A DNA stretch of 64,000 nucleotides from Maridesulfovibrio sp. (lineage in GTDB: Bacteria > Desulfobacterota > Desulfovibrionia > Desulfovibrionales > Desulfovibrionaceae). Position 1 is the first letter of the stretch; each line of letters opens with the position of its first letter. The notes beneath the pieces are model-generated. The model worked only from the letters and a program-made list of their open reading frames with translations. It was not told the DNA's origin and made no database searches. Below are positions 1 to 7,738 of the stretch, piece by piece. The translations under genes were made by a program, and so were the position numbers. The DNA lies in the NCBI RefSeq assembly GCF_963677005.1, contig NZ_OY781616.1, forward strand, positions 1,777,501-1,841,500, in the 5' to 3' direction.

Positions 1-37
1 TTGGTTTTTAACACCTCACCACCTTTACTACGCAAAT

Positions 38-1096
38 ATGCTCAGATTTAAATTCTCTTCACAAAAAGCACATCTCATTCATGGTATTAAAACAGGCATA
101 GCCGCAGTGCTGGCCTATTACGCAGCAGATCTATTCGATCTCAAATACGGATACTGGGCCGCTCTTTCTGCTGTTATAGTCATGCAGATCAACGTAGCGG
201 ATTCCATCAAGATGTGCTGGTACAGATTTTCAGGCACCGCCATCGGGGCTTTCATCGCTATCATATTCATGGTCATTTTACCCCCTACCCCACTGATGAC
301 AGTTCTGTCCCTGTTCCTGTCCGTGGGCTTTTGCGCCTACATGACCAGATACAACAATCGCTATAAAATGGCTGCGATAACAACCACCATCGTACTTTTG
401 GCCAGCCTCGGAGAACCGGACCGCATCCAGTTCGGTATTTTCCGGGTTCTTGAAATCAGCCTCGGTGTAGCCAGCGCTTTTCTGACCAGCATAAGTATTT
501 ACCCTGTCCGGGCTGCCGAAGCCTTGAAAGAAGACCTTTTCAAGCAGTTCAGCGAATGTGCAGATAACTATGAAACATTAATGGACTGCTTTCTCCACAA
601 ACAGTCCGGACTTTCCCCCAGCCTGCTTGATTCGACCAATGCCAAGATGGCAAAAAACAGGGAAATATACTCTAAAGTAATTCGCCTTGAAAGCCTTCTT
701 TATATGGAAAACACTGAGCTTCTAGGCATGAAGGTCGAAATTCTGGAGGATTGCGCATCGCATCTTCGTTCAATGCTTAATGCCCTGAATAACGTACATG
801 GCGAGGGGTATGATATCATCATGAAAGATGAATTGACCGCCCTTGCCAAGGCTTCATCCAAAGCCATGCGCGCCATCGGGTCCAAAAGAATACCCGACGA
901 AAACAGCCTTCAGTTGGCACTTGATCGGGCTCAAAAAAGGCTGGAAAAGCTCAGAAATGAAGGAGTCACCAAACGGTTCTACCTGCAGAAGCTGGTACAG
1001 TTTTTTGCATTCTACCACAGTGCCGAATTCATCTGCAAAGAGCTGCTGCGTTATACGCGGGAACGCAAACGCATAAAAAACATTCGAAAGAACTGA
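38..1096 (+). CDS. FUSC-family (aromatic acid exporter-like) membrane protein
   Basis: This 352-residue protein has an N-terminal membrane half of about six hydrophobic segments (roughly residues 13-155). A soluble, helical, charged C-terminal half follows (about 165-352). This layout and the GIKTGIAAVLAYY and YWAALSAVIVMQ segments match FUSC/ArAE proteins, which are implicated in efflux of aromatic or other organic acids across the inner membrane. It is half the size of full-length FUSC pumps (about 700 residues), so it probably acts as an oligomer. Two further half-size FUSC genes occur at 42.9-45.1 kb. Its stop lies 4 bp from the stop of the convergent SYLF gene. No clear ribosome-binding site precedes the chosen ATG, so the start is moderately certain. 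The substrate is unknown. Confidence 0.8.
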   Translation: MLRFKFSSQKAHLIHGIKTGIAAVLAYYAADLFDLKYGYWAALSAVIVMQINVADSIKMCWYRFSGTAIGAFIAIIFMVILPPTPLMTVLSLFLSVGFCAYMTRYNNRYKMAAITTTIVLLASLGEPDRIQFGIFRVLEISLGVASAFLTSISIYPVRAAEALKEDLFKQFSECADNYETLMDCFLHKQSGLSPSLLDSTNAKMAKNREIYSKVIRLESLLYMENTELLGMKVEILEDCASHLRSMLNALNNVHGEGYDIIMKDELTALAKASSKAMRAIGSKRIPDENSLQLALDRAQKRLEKLRNEGVTKRFYLQKLVQFFAFYHSAEFICKELLRYTRERKRIKNIRKN

Positions 1097-1100
1097 TGCA

Positions 1101-1805
1101 TTATATCCCCAGCAGGCTCATCAACAGGACGTCTGCTTCCGGTTTGTCATATTTGTGAGTCTTCAGGATATCCCTTACATCGACAGCCTGGCCGTAATAT
1201 TTCTTGTTGTAATCATTGCTGACCATAAGCGCGCCGGTGCGATACGCCATTCCGCTGAACATCCCGGCCTGATATACGAGGGTAAACAGATTGCCCTGAA
1301 CGTCAAACGACCCGCGATGAGAACTGTCGTTCAGGTGCCCGATGGCCAGATCCGCACCCATGGAAAGATCAATCTTTCCACCCAGCGCATCATCCAGCGC
1401 CTCCTTATCCATGAGGAAAACCACTACGGTCTTTCCTGCCACCCCGCCCTGCAGGCCGATATTAACCCCGGCCATATTGAAAAAGGCCGGACCGTTCCAG
1501 AATCCGGTATCGTCCTTTGCGCAGAGTACTCCCGGCCCACCTTCGGCTCCCACCATAAACGCCGCCTTGTACACGTCCGGGAAAATAAACACTCCCCTGG
1601 CCATCTCAAGCAGATAATTTATTGACGGTCCGTCGGTTTCCTCCCGCATCTGTTCCAGAGCACAGGCCGCAGATTCCACTATCCACTGCGGAGTTGAACT
1701 GGAGTTGCTCACACAGGGACTGCCGGTCACCTTTTTGAATGAATTGCACCCTCCGAGGATGAAAAACACCATAAACAGAGCTAGTATGAATTTGAACTTG
1801 TTCAT
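1101..1805 (-). CDS. SYLF (Ysc84/DUF500) domain lipoprotein
   Basis: This 234-residue protein begins with a lipoprotein signal (hydrophobic stretch, then LGGC with the acylated Cys near residue 20). The rest matches the SYLF/Ysc84 lipid-binding fold: a glycine-rich core with GVFIFPDVYKAAFMVGAEGG, then GPAFFNMAGVNIGLQGGVAG and a C-terminal LVYQAGMFSG segment. Bacterial SYLF proteins are exported or lipid-anchored and some bind phosphoinositide-like or other lipids; their physiological role is poorly defined. It is monocistronic and convergent with the FUSC gene. About 280 bp upstream separates it from the divergent AraC gene. No strong Shine-Dalgarno is visible. Confidence 0.82.
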   Translation of the reverse strand: MNKFKFILALFMVFFILGGCNSFKKVTGSPCVSNSSSTPQWIVESAACALEQMREETDGPSINYLLEMARGVFIFPDVYKAAFMVGAEGGPGVLCAKDDTGFWNGPAFFNMAGVNIGLQGGVAGKTVVVFLMDKEALDDALGGKIDLSMGADLAIGHLNDSSHRGSFDVQGNLFTLVYQAGMFSGMAYRTGALMVSNDYNKKYYGQAVDVRDILKTHKYDKPEADVLLMSLLGI

Positions 1806-2086
1806 GTTGTTTACTTTAACCTCATCGCCAAGTTGGCGGCAAGGGCAATCTGTGCGGCAGTAGCGGGTTGCTGTTTATGCATTATTTTCGTTAGAAAACC
1901 TGAACAGGAAGAATCCAACATCATTTATCCTCATCGTAACAATCCGAAAAAATTAATGTAACACTTAGAACAGCCTGATTCACAATATTTGAACGGATTT
2001 GCCGGGATGATAAAAAATGTCATGAAATAGAATCGCGAATCGTGTTTATTTCCACTGAACACAGCAACAGATCAAGGAAACTAAAA

Positions 2087-2980
2087 ATGTCCACACTGCT
2101 TCAGCCGTATAATGAAAAAATGATGGAAGTTCTCCTGTATATACAGCGGAATCTGGATGCCGATCTGTCCCCGGAAACGCTTGCCGGAGTGGCCTGTTTT
2201 TCGGTGACCCATTTCCACCGCATATTCAAAGGCATGGTTGGAGAAAGCCTGAAAGAACATGTACGCCGGCTGCGCCTTGAAAAGGCCGCCTATAAACTTT
2301 CATATACCGATGCTTCCGTTATGGAGATTGCTCTGGATGCCCGTTTCGAATCCGCTGAAACATTCAGCCGGGCATTCAAGAAAAGATTTTCAGTCCCCCC
2401 CAGCGAATTCAGGTCCAGATCCAGAGAGATTCTGAATCTGCAGGGAACAGGCAAAATACACTATCGTCCCAAACCCAGCAGAAATGATTTCAGACTTGAT
2501 GATTCGCCGCTTTCCTGTGAGGTGCAGGTTCGCCGCAGGAATGAAACAAAGGTGGCCTTCATCCGGCACATCGGGTCCTACTTTGAAGTAGAATCCGCCT
2601 GGAGCAGACTCTGTACCTGGGGAGGCAGCAAAAATCTGCTGACAGCAGAAACCGAATTTATCGGTATCTGTTATGACGACCCCGATGTCACTCCGTCAGG
2701 GAAAATCCGCTATGACGCATGTCTATCTATAATAGAAGAAACCGAAACAACCCCGGAAATAAGGATACAGACGATCCCCGGCGGAAGCTACGCTGTAACA
2801 ACACACCTCGGGCCTTATGAAAAGCTGGTGGACACATACCGGGAGCTGTACGGCAAATGGCTGCCTGCATACGGATACAGTCTCAACGACAGCATCGCCT
2901 CTTTCGAAAAATACATCAAAACTCCGGCCGAAGTCGGCCCCGAGGATTTGGTGACTGAAATATGGATGGGGCTGTGCTGA
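2087..2980 (+). CDS. AraC-family regulator with GyrI-like (Rob-type) ligand domain
   Basis: Residues 1 to about 110 form a tandem AraC helix-turn-helix domain at the N terminus (LSPETLAGVACFSVTHFHRIF and VMEIALDARFESAETFSRAFKK). Residues about 145-297 form a GyrI-like/AraC effector-binding domain ending with an HLGPYEKLVD motif. This is the Rob/SoxS-plus-GyrI layout, used to sense small amphipathic or toxic compounds. The ATG at 2087 was chosen because AAGGAAA lies just upstream; an in-frame GTG at 2042 would add 15 residues and has no obvious ribosome-binding site. The next gene, 27 bp downstream, encodes a stand-alone version of the same ligand domain. The ligand and targets are unknown. 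Confidence 0.88.
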   Translation: MSTLLQPYNEKMMEVLLYIQRNLDADLSPETLAGVACFSVTHFHRIFKGMVGESLKEHVRRLRLEKAAYKLSYTDASVMEIALDARFESAETFSRAFKKRFSVPPSEFRSRSREILNLQGTGKIHYRPKPSRNDFRLDDSPLSCEVQVRRRNETKVAFIRHIGSYFEVESAWSRLCTWGGSKNLLTAETEFIGICYDDPDVTPSGKIRYDACLSIIEETETTPEIRIQTIPGGSYAVTTHLGPYEKLVDTYRELYGKWLPAYGYSLNDSIASFEKYIKTPAEVGPEDLVTEIWMGLC

Positions 2981-3007
2981 GCAGAACCACATAAAAAGGA
3001 GTATACG

Positions 3008-3469
3008 ATGGACGTACAAATCTGGTCTATTGATCCTGTGAAAATGGCCTACGCTGAACATACAGGCCCGTACAACGAAATAGGTGCGGCCTGGGAAAAA
3101 TTGTGTGCCTGGGCCGGACCGGCAGGACACTTTAACGCAACCACAAGATTCTACGGGGTGTTCTACGATGATCCGGCCACGGTTGAACCGCAGAAACTGC
3201 GCTCTGAAGCCTGCATAACCGTAGGAGCAGATGTTCCCGCTTCAGCCGATATCAATGTGCGGGATTTTCAGGGCGGAAAATACGCAGTAGCCGTCCACCT
3301 CGGACCGTACGAAAAACTTGTGGACTCCTGGTCGGAATTCTACGGAAGCTGGCTGCCGGGCAGCGGTATGGACATGGGACAGGGCCCCTGCATGGAGCAG
3401 TACATGAACGATCCCATGACCACCAAACCGGAACATCTGGTGACACTTCTGCTTCTGCCCCTTAAGTAA
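3008..3469 (+). CDS. Stand-alone GyrI-like small-molecule-binding protein
   Basis: This 153-residue protein is one complete GyrI-like domain with no DNA-binding part. It is clearly paralogous to the C-terminal half of the upstream AraC regulator: both share the YFE/YNEIGAAW region, a YDDP turn and the motif HLGPYEKLVD. An AAAAAGGAG sequence precedes the ATG at good spacing. The 27-bp gap implies one transcript. Known GyrI-like proteins bind or hydrolyse small lipophilic compounds or inhibit gyrase. Here a drug-binding buffer or co-sensor role is an inference. A hairpin terminator follows. Confidence 0.85.
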   Translation: MDVQIWSIDPVKMAYAEHTGPYNEIGAAWEKLCAWAGPAGHFNATTRFYGVFYDDPATVEPQKLRSEACITVGADVPASADINVRDFQGGKYAVAVHLGPYEKLVDSWSEFYGSWLPGSGMDMGQGPCMEQYMNDPMTTKPEHLVTLLLLPLK

Positions 3470-3478
3470 CCGAACGAA

Positions 3479-3512
3479 AATCCCCGCTTCGAATTATTCT
3501 CGAAGCGGGGAT
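3479..3512. terminator. Hairpin terminator between convergent genes
   Basis: An inverted repeat with arms TCCCCGCTTCGA and TCGAAGCGGGGA and a short AT-rich loop sits between two convergent stop codons. On the minus strand it is followed by a short T-run, so it may serve the beta-propeller lipoprotein gene as well as the GyrI gene. Confidence 0.75.
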
Positions 3513-3519
3513 TGCCCGG

Positions 3520-4401
3520 TTAATTTCCCAGTCCGTAAATCAGGACCTTGTTTTCCAGCATCATGGGTATCCAGAGCCTTTCACCCTTTTCATCGAGATA
3601 AAAGTCCGCCGGACCACCTATTTTCTCCGGAAGGTCAACATTGGAATAACTTCCTGATTCGGGATCGACCTGAATCAGCAGGCCGGACTTCTTGAATTCA
3701 ACCCAGTCTGAAGCAAGGACTTTCCCGTTGTGAACGGCGATGCCGTCATAATACCCTTCCTTGGAACATATTTTTCTGCCGATAAATTTACCGCCGGAAA
3801 TACGTCCACTGCCCACAAAACCGGTTGGTTTGTTATCCGTACCGAAAGTAACGAAATACACATTCCCGCCGCTCTGGTCGAAAGTGATTCCGTTTATGCC
3901 TGCAAGGTCGATATTGGATTCAAGCCGTTGGTAGGACGGAGCAGCGCCGACACGGACAAGGATCACAGCCCCGATATCGGTGGCGGTAACGAGCAGTTCG
4001 TTTTCTGAGAATACCGTGATGTCATTCAGAAAAGAGGTTCCGGCCCCGGACAGGTCGAGATTGAATACTTCATGACCGTCCTTGAGCTCAAAGCCACGGA
4101 TGCGTTCAATGTCGGCTACATAGAGAACATCTCCGAGTACGGCCATGCCTTTCGGAGCGTTGAGCCCTTCGGCGAAACGGAGTCTGTCAATCCTGCCGTC
4201 CCCGGTCAGTTTCGAAATAAATCCGTCCCCGTCCCTTTCAGTTGGAGCCAGCTTTTCGCCCACGTTGGAAACATAAAAGAATGTTCCGTCCGAAGTTACA
4301 CTTTCCGGGGATGAAAAACCGGACACCTTTGTGCTCTTTACGGTACAGGCCGCGAGAACAACGGCCAAAGACATGATAAAAACGAGAGTATACTTACGCA
4401 T
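3520..4401 (-). CDS. Beta-propeller (SMP-30/NHL-like) lipoprotein
   Basis: This 293-residue protein has a signal peptide ending in a lipobox, LAAC (Cys near residue 19). The remainder consists of blade-like repeats (ESVTSDGTFFYVSNV, APKGMAVLGDVLYVADI, NGITFDQSGGNVYFVTF, DGIAVHNGKVLASDW, GPADFYLDEKGERLWIP), as in SMP-30/gluconolactonase or NHL propellers. It is predicted to be anchored on the periplasmic face of a membrane. Catalytic metal-binding residues of true lactonases cannot be assigned by eye, so a binding or scaffold role is equally possible. AAGGAGG precedes the ATG. The gene lies 61 bp downstream of an AraC regulator on the same strand, a possible two-gene unit. Confidence 0.75.
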   Translation of the reverse strand: MRKYTLVFIMSLAVVLAACTVKSTKVSGFSSPESVTSDGTFFYVSNVGEKLAPTERDGDGFISKLTGDGRIDRLRFAEGLNAPKGMAVLGDVLYVADIERIRGFELKDGHEVFNLDLSGAGTSFLNDITVFSENELLVTATDIGAVILVRVGAAPSYQRLESNIDLAGINGITFDQSGGNVYFVTFGTDNKPTGFVGSGRISGGKFIGRKICSKEGYYDGIAVHNGKVLASDWVEFKKSGLLIQVDPESGSYSNVDLPEKIGGPADFYLDEKGERLWIPMMLENKVLIYGLGN

Positions 4402-4462
4402 AATTTCCTCCTTGATTTGTGTTGGAGGAAAACTAGCGCAAAAGAGATGCTGCCGCTTGCGG

Positions 4463-5344
4463 TTAAAGTTCAGATTTTGACGGAATCAGTCCAGTTCTGT
4501 ATTCGCTGGGGGAAACCCCGTACCTGCTGCGGAAAATGGAACTGAAATGAGAAAGGCTGTCGTAGCCGGATTCGTAGGAAATCTCGGTTATGTTCTTCTG
4601 CGAATTACGGATGAGCTGCGCAGCCCAGGAAAGCCTGCGCTCCCTTATCCATCTGGCGGGAGTGGTATCAAAAACTTTTCGGAATTCTCTTTTGAAGGTC
4701 GAAAGGCTGCGGCCGGAGAGTTCCGCCATATCTTCAAGGCTGATGTTCTTGTTGAAATATTCTTCCATGACAGAGGAAAGATCGTTTTTCATTTCGTTGC
4801 GGCAGGCAAGCAGAAAGCCGACAAACGCACTGTTGTCCTTTGAAAAGCAAAGGTAATGGAGCAGTTCGTTCACCTTGAGTCGCAGAAAGGAATCATCATG
4901 CCCTAGAGGAGAATCAAAAAGCGGCATCATGGAGGACAGGAAGATGCTTATGGCCTCATCAACCGCAATGGGAAAAACAGCCTTTTCCGTACCGGGAGCC
5001 GGACTTTCTCCGGCATCAAGCTGATCCACAAATCCTGCAAACATTGAGTCATCGAAGAAAAAAAGCACGGTATCGAACGAGCTTCCATCATCCGGAATCA
5101 TTTCGGACATGAGATGGCACCCCTTCCGGCAGAAAAAGGCCTCACCTTTTTTCACGACAATATCTCCGTCCGCGGAATGGATGTATTTGGTCCCTTCTAG
5201 AATAAAGACGAGAGAGTGCTGAGAAACGCAGAGTTCATGCCTGATCTCGGAAATCTGGCTGCGATACTGAACAAATGTTATGCCGCCCAGACTTATGGAC
5301 GGTACGGCGGAAGATTCACGTATATGGCGTGGAATGGATATCAT
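4463..5344 (-). CDS. AraC-family transcriptional regulator (ExsA-like N-terminal domain)
   Basis: This is a 293-residue regulator. Residues about 10-150 form a cupin-like sensory domain (SLVFILEGTKYIHSADGDIVVKKGEAFFCRKG). Residues about 192-285 form the two AraC helix-turn-helix motifs (ISLEDMAELSGRSLSTFKREF and ITEISYESGYDSLSHFSSIF). This arrangement resembles ExsA-type AraC proteins. It lies between asnS upstream and a beta-propeller lipoprotein downstream, all on the minus strand; the lipoprotein is the nearest candidate target. The start has no recognisable Shine-Dalgarno. A GC-rich hairpin lies between it and asnS. Confidence 0.85.
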   Translation of the reverse strand: MISIPRHIRESSAVPSISLGGITFVQYRSQISEIRHELCVSQHSLVFILEGTKYIHSADGDIVVKKGEAFFCRKGCHLMSEMIPDDGSSFDTVLFFFDDSMFAGFVDQLDAGESPAPGTEKAVFPIAVDEAISIFLSSMMPLFDSPLGHDDSFLRLKVNELLHYLCFSKDNSAFVGFLLACRNEMKNDLSSVMEEYFNKNISLEDMAELSGRSLSTFKREFRKVFDTTPARWIRERRLSWAAQLIRNSQKNITEISYESGYDSLSHFSSIFRSRYGVSPSEYRTGLIPSKSEL

Positions 5345-5353
5345 GGGATGAAT

Positions 5354-5374
5354 CGGGCCGCACGAGGCGGCCCG
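5354..5374 (-). terminator. GC-rich hairpin downstream of asnS
   Basis: The arms CGGGCCGC and GCGGCCCG form a perfect 8-bp stem with a 5-nt loop between the asnS stop and the AraC start. There is no T-run, so termination strength is doubtful; it could be an attenuating or RNA-stabilising element. Confidence 0.5.
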
Positions 5375-5381
5375 GAATTGA

Positions 5382-6770
5382 CTAGAATTCGAGATTCTTG
5401 GGGGTTCTTGGAAAAGGAATCACGTCACGTATATTGGTTGCGCCGGTAAGCAGCATAAGCATGCGCTCAAAGCCCATGCCGAATCCTGAATGGGGAGCGG
5501 AACCGAAACGGCGGCTGTCCAGATACCACCAGTATTCAGCGGCATCCATTCCCGTTTCAGCGATTCTGCTTTCCAGCACATCCAGTCTTTCCTCACGCTG
5601 CGAGCCGCCCACCAGTTCTCCGATCCTCGGTACCAGCAGGTCCATGGCCGTAACGGTTTTACCGTCATCGTTCACCCGCATGTAGAAGGGTTTGATCTCT
5701 CTTGGATAATTATAAACGATAACCGGTTTGCCGAAATGCTCTTCAGTAAGGTAGCGCTCATGCTCGGTCTGGAGATCCTCGCCGTATTCGGGACGGAATT
5801 CGAATTTGTCAGCTTTCTTGCAGCCCCTGAGCAACTCCACGGCATCGGTATAGGAAATGCGCTCGAAATTATTGTTCAAAGTATTGTTCAGGGTGTCCAT
5901 CAGGGACTTGTCGACAAACTTTGCGAAAAGCTCAATGTCGTCAGCACAGCGTTCGAGAACATGCTTAATCAGATATTTCACCATCTCTTCGCCAAGATCC
6001 ATGTTGTCATCAAGATCTGCAAAGGCCACTTCCGGTTCAACCATCCAGAACTCGGCGGCATGGCGGGGCGTGTTCGATTTTTCAGCCCGGAACGTAGGGC
6101 CGAAGGTATAGACCTGCCCCAGGGACAGGGCATACATCTCAGCGGGAAGCTGCCCGGAAACAGTCAGGTGTGCGGCTTTCCCGAAAAAGTCATCGGCAAG
6201 CTGCTCTTCCTTCTTTCCGGCAAGACCGGCATAATCAAGCGAAGTCACCCGGAACATCTCTCCGGCCCCTTCGCAGTCGGAACCGGTGATGATCGGCGTA
6301 TGGACATAAAAGAATCCCTTATCGCGGAAAAAACTGTGGATGGCGTAGGACAGCTCAGAACGGATGCGAAACATTGCACTGAACTTGTTTGTACGCGGTC
6401 TGAGATGCGCTATGGTCCTCAGGAACTCGTCACTGTGACGCTTCTTCTGCATCGGGAAGGTTTCCGGATCAGCATATCCGAGCATTTCAACTGACTTTCC
6501 GCGTACTTCCCATTTCTGACCCTTGCCCGGAGACTCTACAAGCTCACCGACAACAGAAACGGAAGCCCCGGTGGAAATCTTCTCCAGTTCGCTCTCCACT
6601 TCCGGTGTGTGATCGATTATGATCTGCACATTCTTGAGACAGGAACCGTCGTTAACCTCCAGAAAGGAAAATCCCTTGCTGTCACGCTTGGTACGGACCC
6701 AGCCCTTGACCACAAGCTCAGGAACTGGTTTTTCCGCATTAAGAATATCCTTTACGCATGTTCTTCTCAT
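5382..6770 (-). CDS. asnS: Asparaginyl-tRNA synthetase
   Basis: This 462-residue class II synthetase charges tRNA-Asn with asparagine in the cytoplasm. The N-terminal OB-fold anticodon-binding domain covers residues about 1-110 ([23 protein letters not shown]). The catalytic core contains motif 2 ([22 protein letters not shown] region) and motif 3 ([13 protein letters not shown]). The [15 protein letters not shown] signature and insert fit AsnRS rather than AspRS or LysRS. The ATG at 6770 is preceded by GGAGATTTTT; an upstream in-frame start at 6845 would add 25 non-conserved residues. A direct asparaginylation route is therefore present. Confidence is high. Confidence 0.96.
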   Translation of the reverse strand: MRRTCVKDILNAEKPVPELVVKGWVRTKRDSKGFSFLEVNDGSCLKNVQIIIDHTPEVESELEKISTGASVSVVGELVESPGKGQKWEVRGKSVEMLGYADPETFPMQKKRHSDEFLRTIAHLRPRTNKFSAMFRIRSELSYAIHSFFRDKGFFYVHTPIITGSDCEGAGEMFRVTSLDYAGLAGKKEEQLADDFFGKAAHLTVSGQLPAEMYALSLGQVYTFGPTFRAEKSNTPRHAAEFWMVEPEVAFADLDDNMDLGEEMVKYLIKHVLERCADDIELFAKFVDKSLMDTLNNTLNNNFERISYTDAVELLRGCKKADKFEFRPEYGEDLQTEHERYLTEEHFGKPVIVYNYPREIKPFYMRVNDDGKTVTAMDLLVPRIGELVGGSQREERLDVLESRIAETGMDAAEYWWYLDSRRFGSAPHSGFGMGFERMLMLLTGATNIRDVIPFPRTPKNLEF

Positions 6771-6904
6771 AAAAATCTCCAATGGCTTCGTTTTGCAAAA
6801 TATGTATCTCCATGACGTATAAATTTCAACAAACTTATGCTTCATTAATAGATGGAAGCGGCTTGAAATTCTTTAAATGGGAAGGTGTAAAAAAATTACA
6901 GATT

Positions 6905-6933
6905 TTGCTTGCTATTCTTAACAGGAACTATTA
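6905..6933 (+). promoter_or_regulatory. Possible sigma-70 promoter of rubrerythrin gene
   Basis: TTGCTT and CTATTA are separated by 17 bp, about 70 bp before the rubrerythrin ATG, in an AT-rich 233-bp divergent intergenic region. The match to consensus is partial. No PerR-type operator was recognised with confidence. Confidence 0.3.
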
Positions 6934-7003
6934 CTACTAATTTCAACGAAACGGACAAGTCTTTCAAACATTAAAATACAAACAGTTAAAAGGAGAATTC
7001 CAA

Positions 7004-7501
7004 ATGAGCAAGACCACTGAAAATCTGAAAGCAGCATTCGCAGGTGAATCCCAGGCTAACCGTAAATATCTCGCTTTTGCCGAAAAAGCAGAATCCGAAG
7101 GCAAGCCCGGAGTAGCCAAACTTTTCCGTGCAGCTGCCGCAGCCGAAACCATTCACGCTCACGCACACCTTCGTCTGATGAAAGGCATCGGTTCCACAGA
7201 AGACAACCTCAAAGCAGCTATTTCCGGAGAAACATATGAATTTGAAAATATGTACCCCGAAATGATGGAAGATGCCAAAACAGAAGGCGAAAACGCAGTA
7301 CTGCGCTATTTCGGATTTGCCAACGAAGCTGAAAAAATCCATGCCGAACTCTACACCGAGGCTCTGGAAGCAGACAGCGACGTATTTTCCGAAGCTGAAT
7401 TCTACATCTGTTCCGTATGCGGCCACACTCAGGACGGCCCGGCGACCGACAAGTGTCCTATCTGCGGCGCTGCAGCCAAGGCATACGTAAAAGTAGATTA
7501 A
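7004..7501 (+). CDS. rbr: Rubrerythrin
   Basis: This 165-residue cytoplasmic non-haem iron protein reduces hydrogen peroxide in anaerobes. The N-terminal ferritin-like diiron domain (residues about 5-130) has the expected Glu and His ligands in FAGESQANRKY, AAAETIHAHAHL and FANEAEKIHAELY. The C-terminal rubredoxin-like Fe(Cys)4 site uses C136, C139, C151 and C154 (CSVCG and CPICG). Length and domain order are canonical. AAAAGGAG precedes the ATG. The gene is monocistronic, with a strong terminator after it. It indicates an oxygen-sensitive metabolism. Confidence 0.97.
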   Translation: MSKTTENLKAAFAGESQANRKYLAFAEKAESEGKPGVAKLFRAAAAAETIHAHAHLRLMKGIGSTEDNLKAAISGETYEFENMYPEMMEDAKTEGENAVLRYFGFANEAEKIHAELYTEALEADSDVFSEAEFYICSVCGHTQDGPATDKCPICGAAAKAYVKVD

Positions 7502-7525
7502 TACTTTTCCCACATCTGCCGATCT

Positions 7526-7565
7526 TTGAGCCCGCGACGAAAGTCGCGGGCTCAAGCATTTCAGG
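7526..7565 (+). terminator. Rho-independent terminator of rubrerythrin gene
   Basis: The 13-bp perfect stem TTGAGCCCGCGAC / GTCGCGGGCTCAA has a GAAA tetraloop and a short downstream T-containing tail, 25 bp after the rbr stop. Confidence 0.85.
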
Positions 7566-7738
7566 CACCATCGCCAGCGGCATTACACCATATAATAACG
7601 CCTGCTACGCAACAGAACCTTCCACTGCAAATAAATCCATAAAAAACAGACCCCAAAAGGACCAGCTCCCAACGGTTGCGCATCATGACCGACTGAGTTA
7701 TCTTCGCCTGTTCAAAACAGACTGCAAAGGGGATTTCA

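Noticed and set aside
5490-6494. Long plus-strand frame opposite asnS
   Set aside because: It lies wholly antisense to a well-conserved synthetase and shows no recognisable domain.
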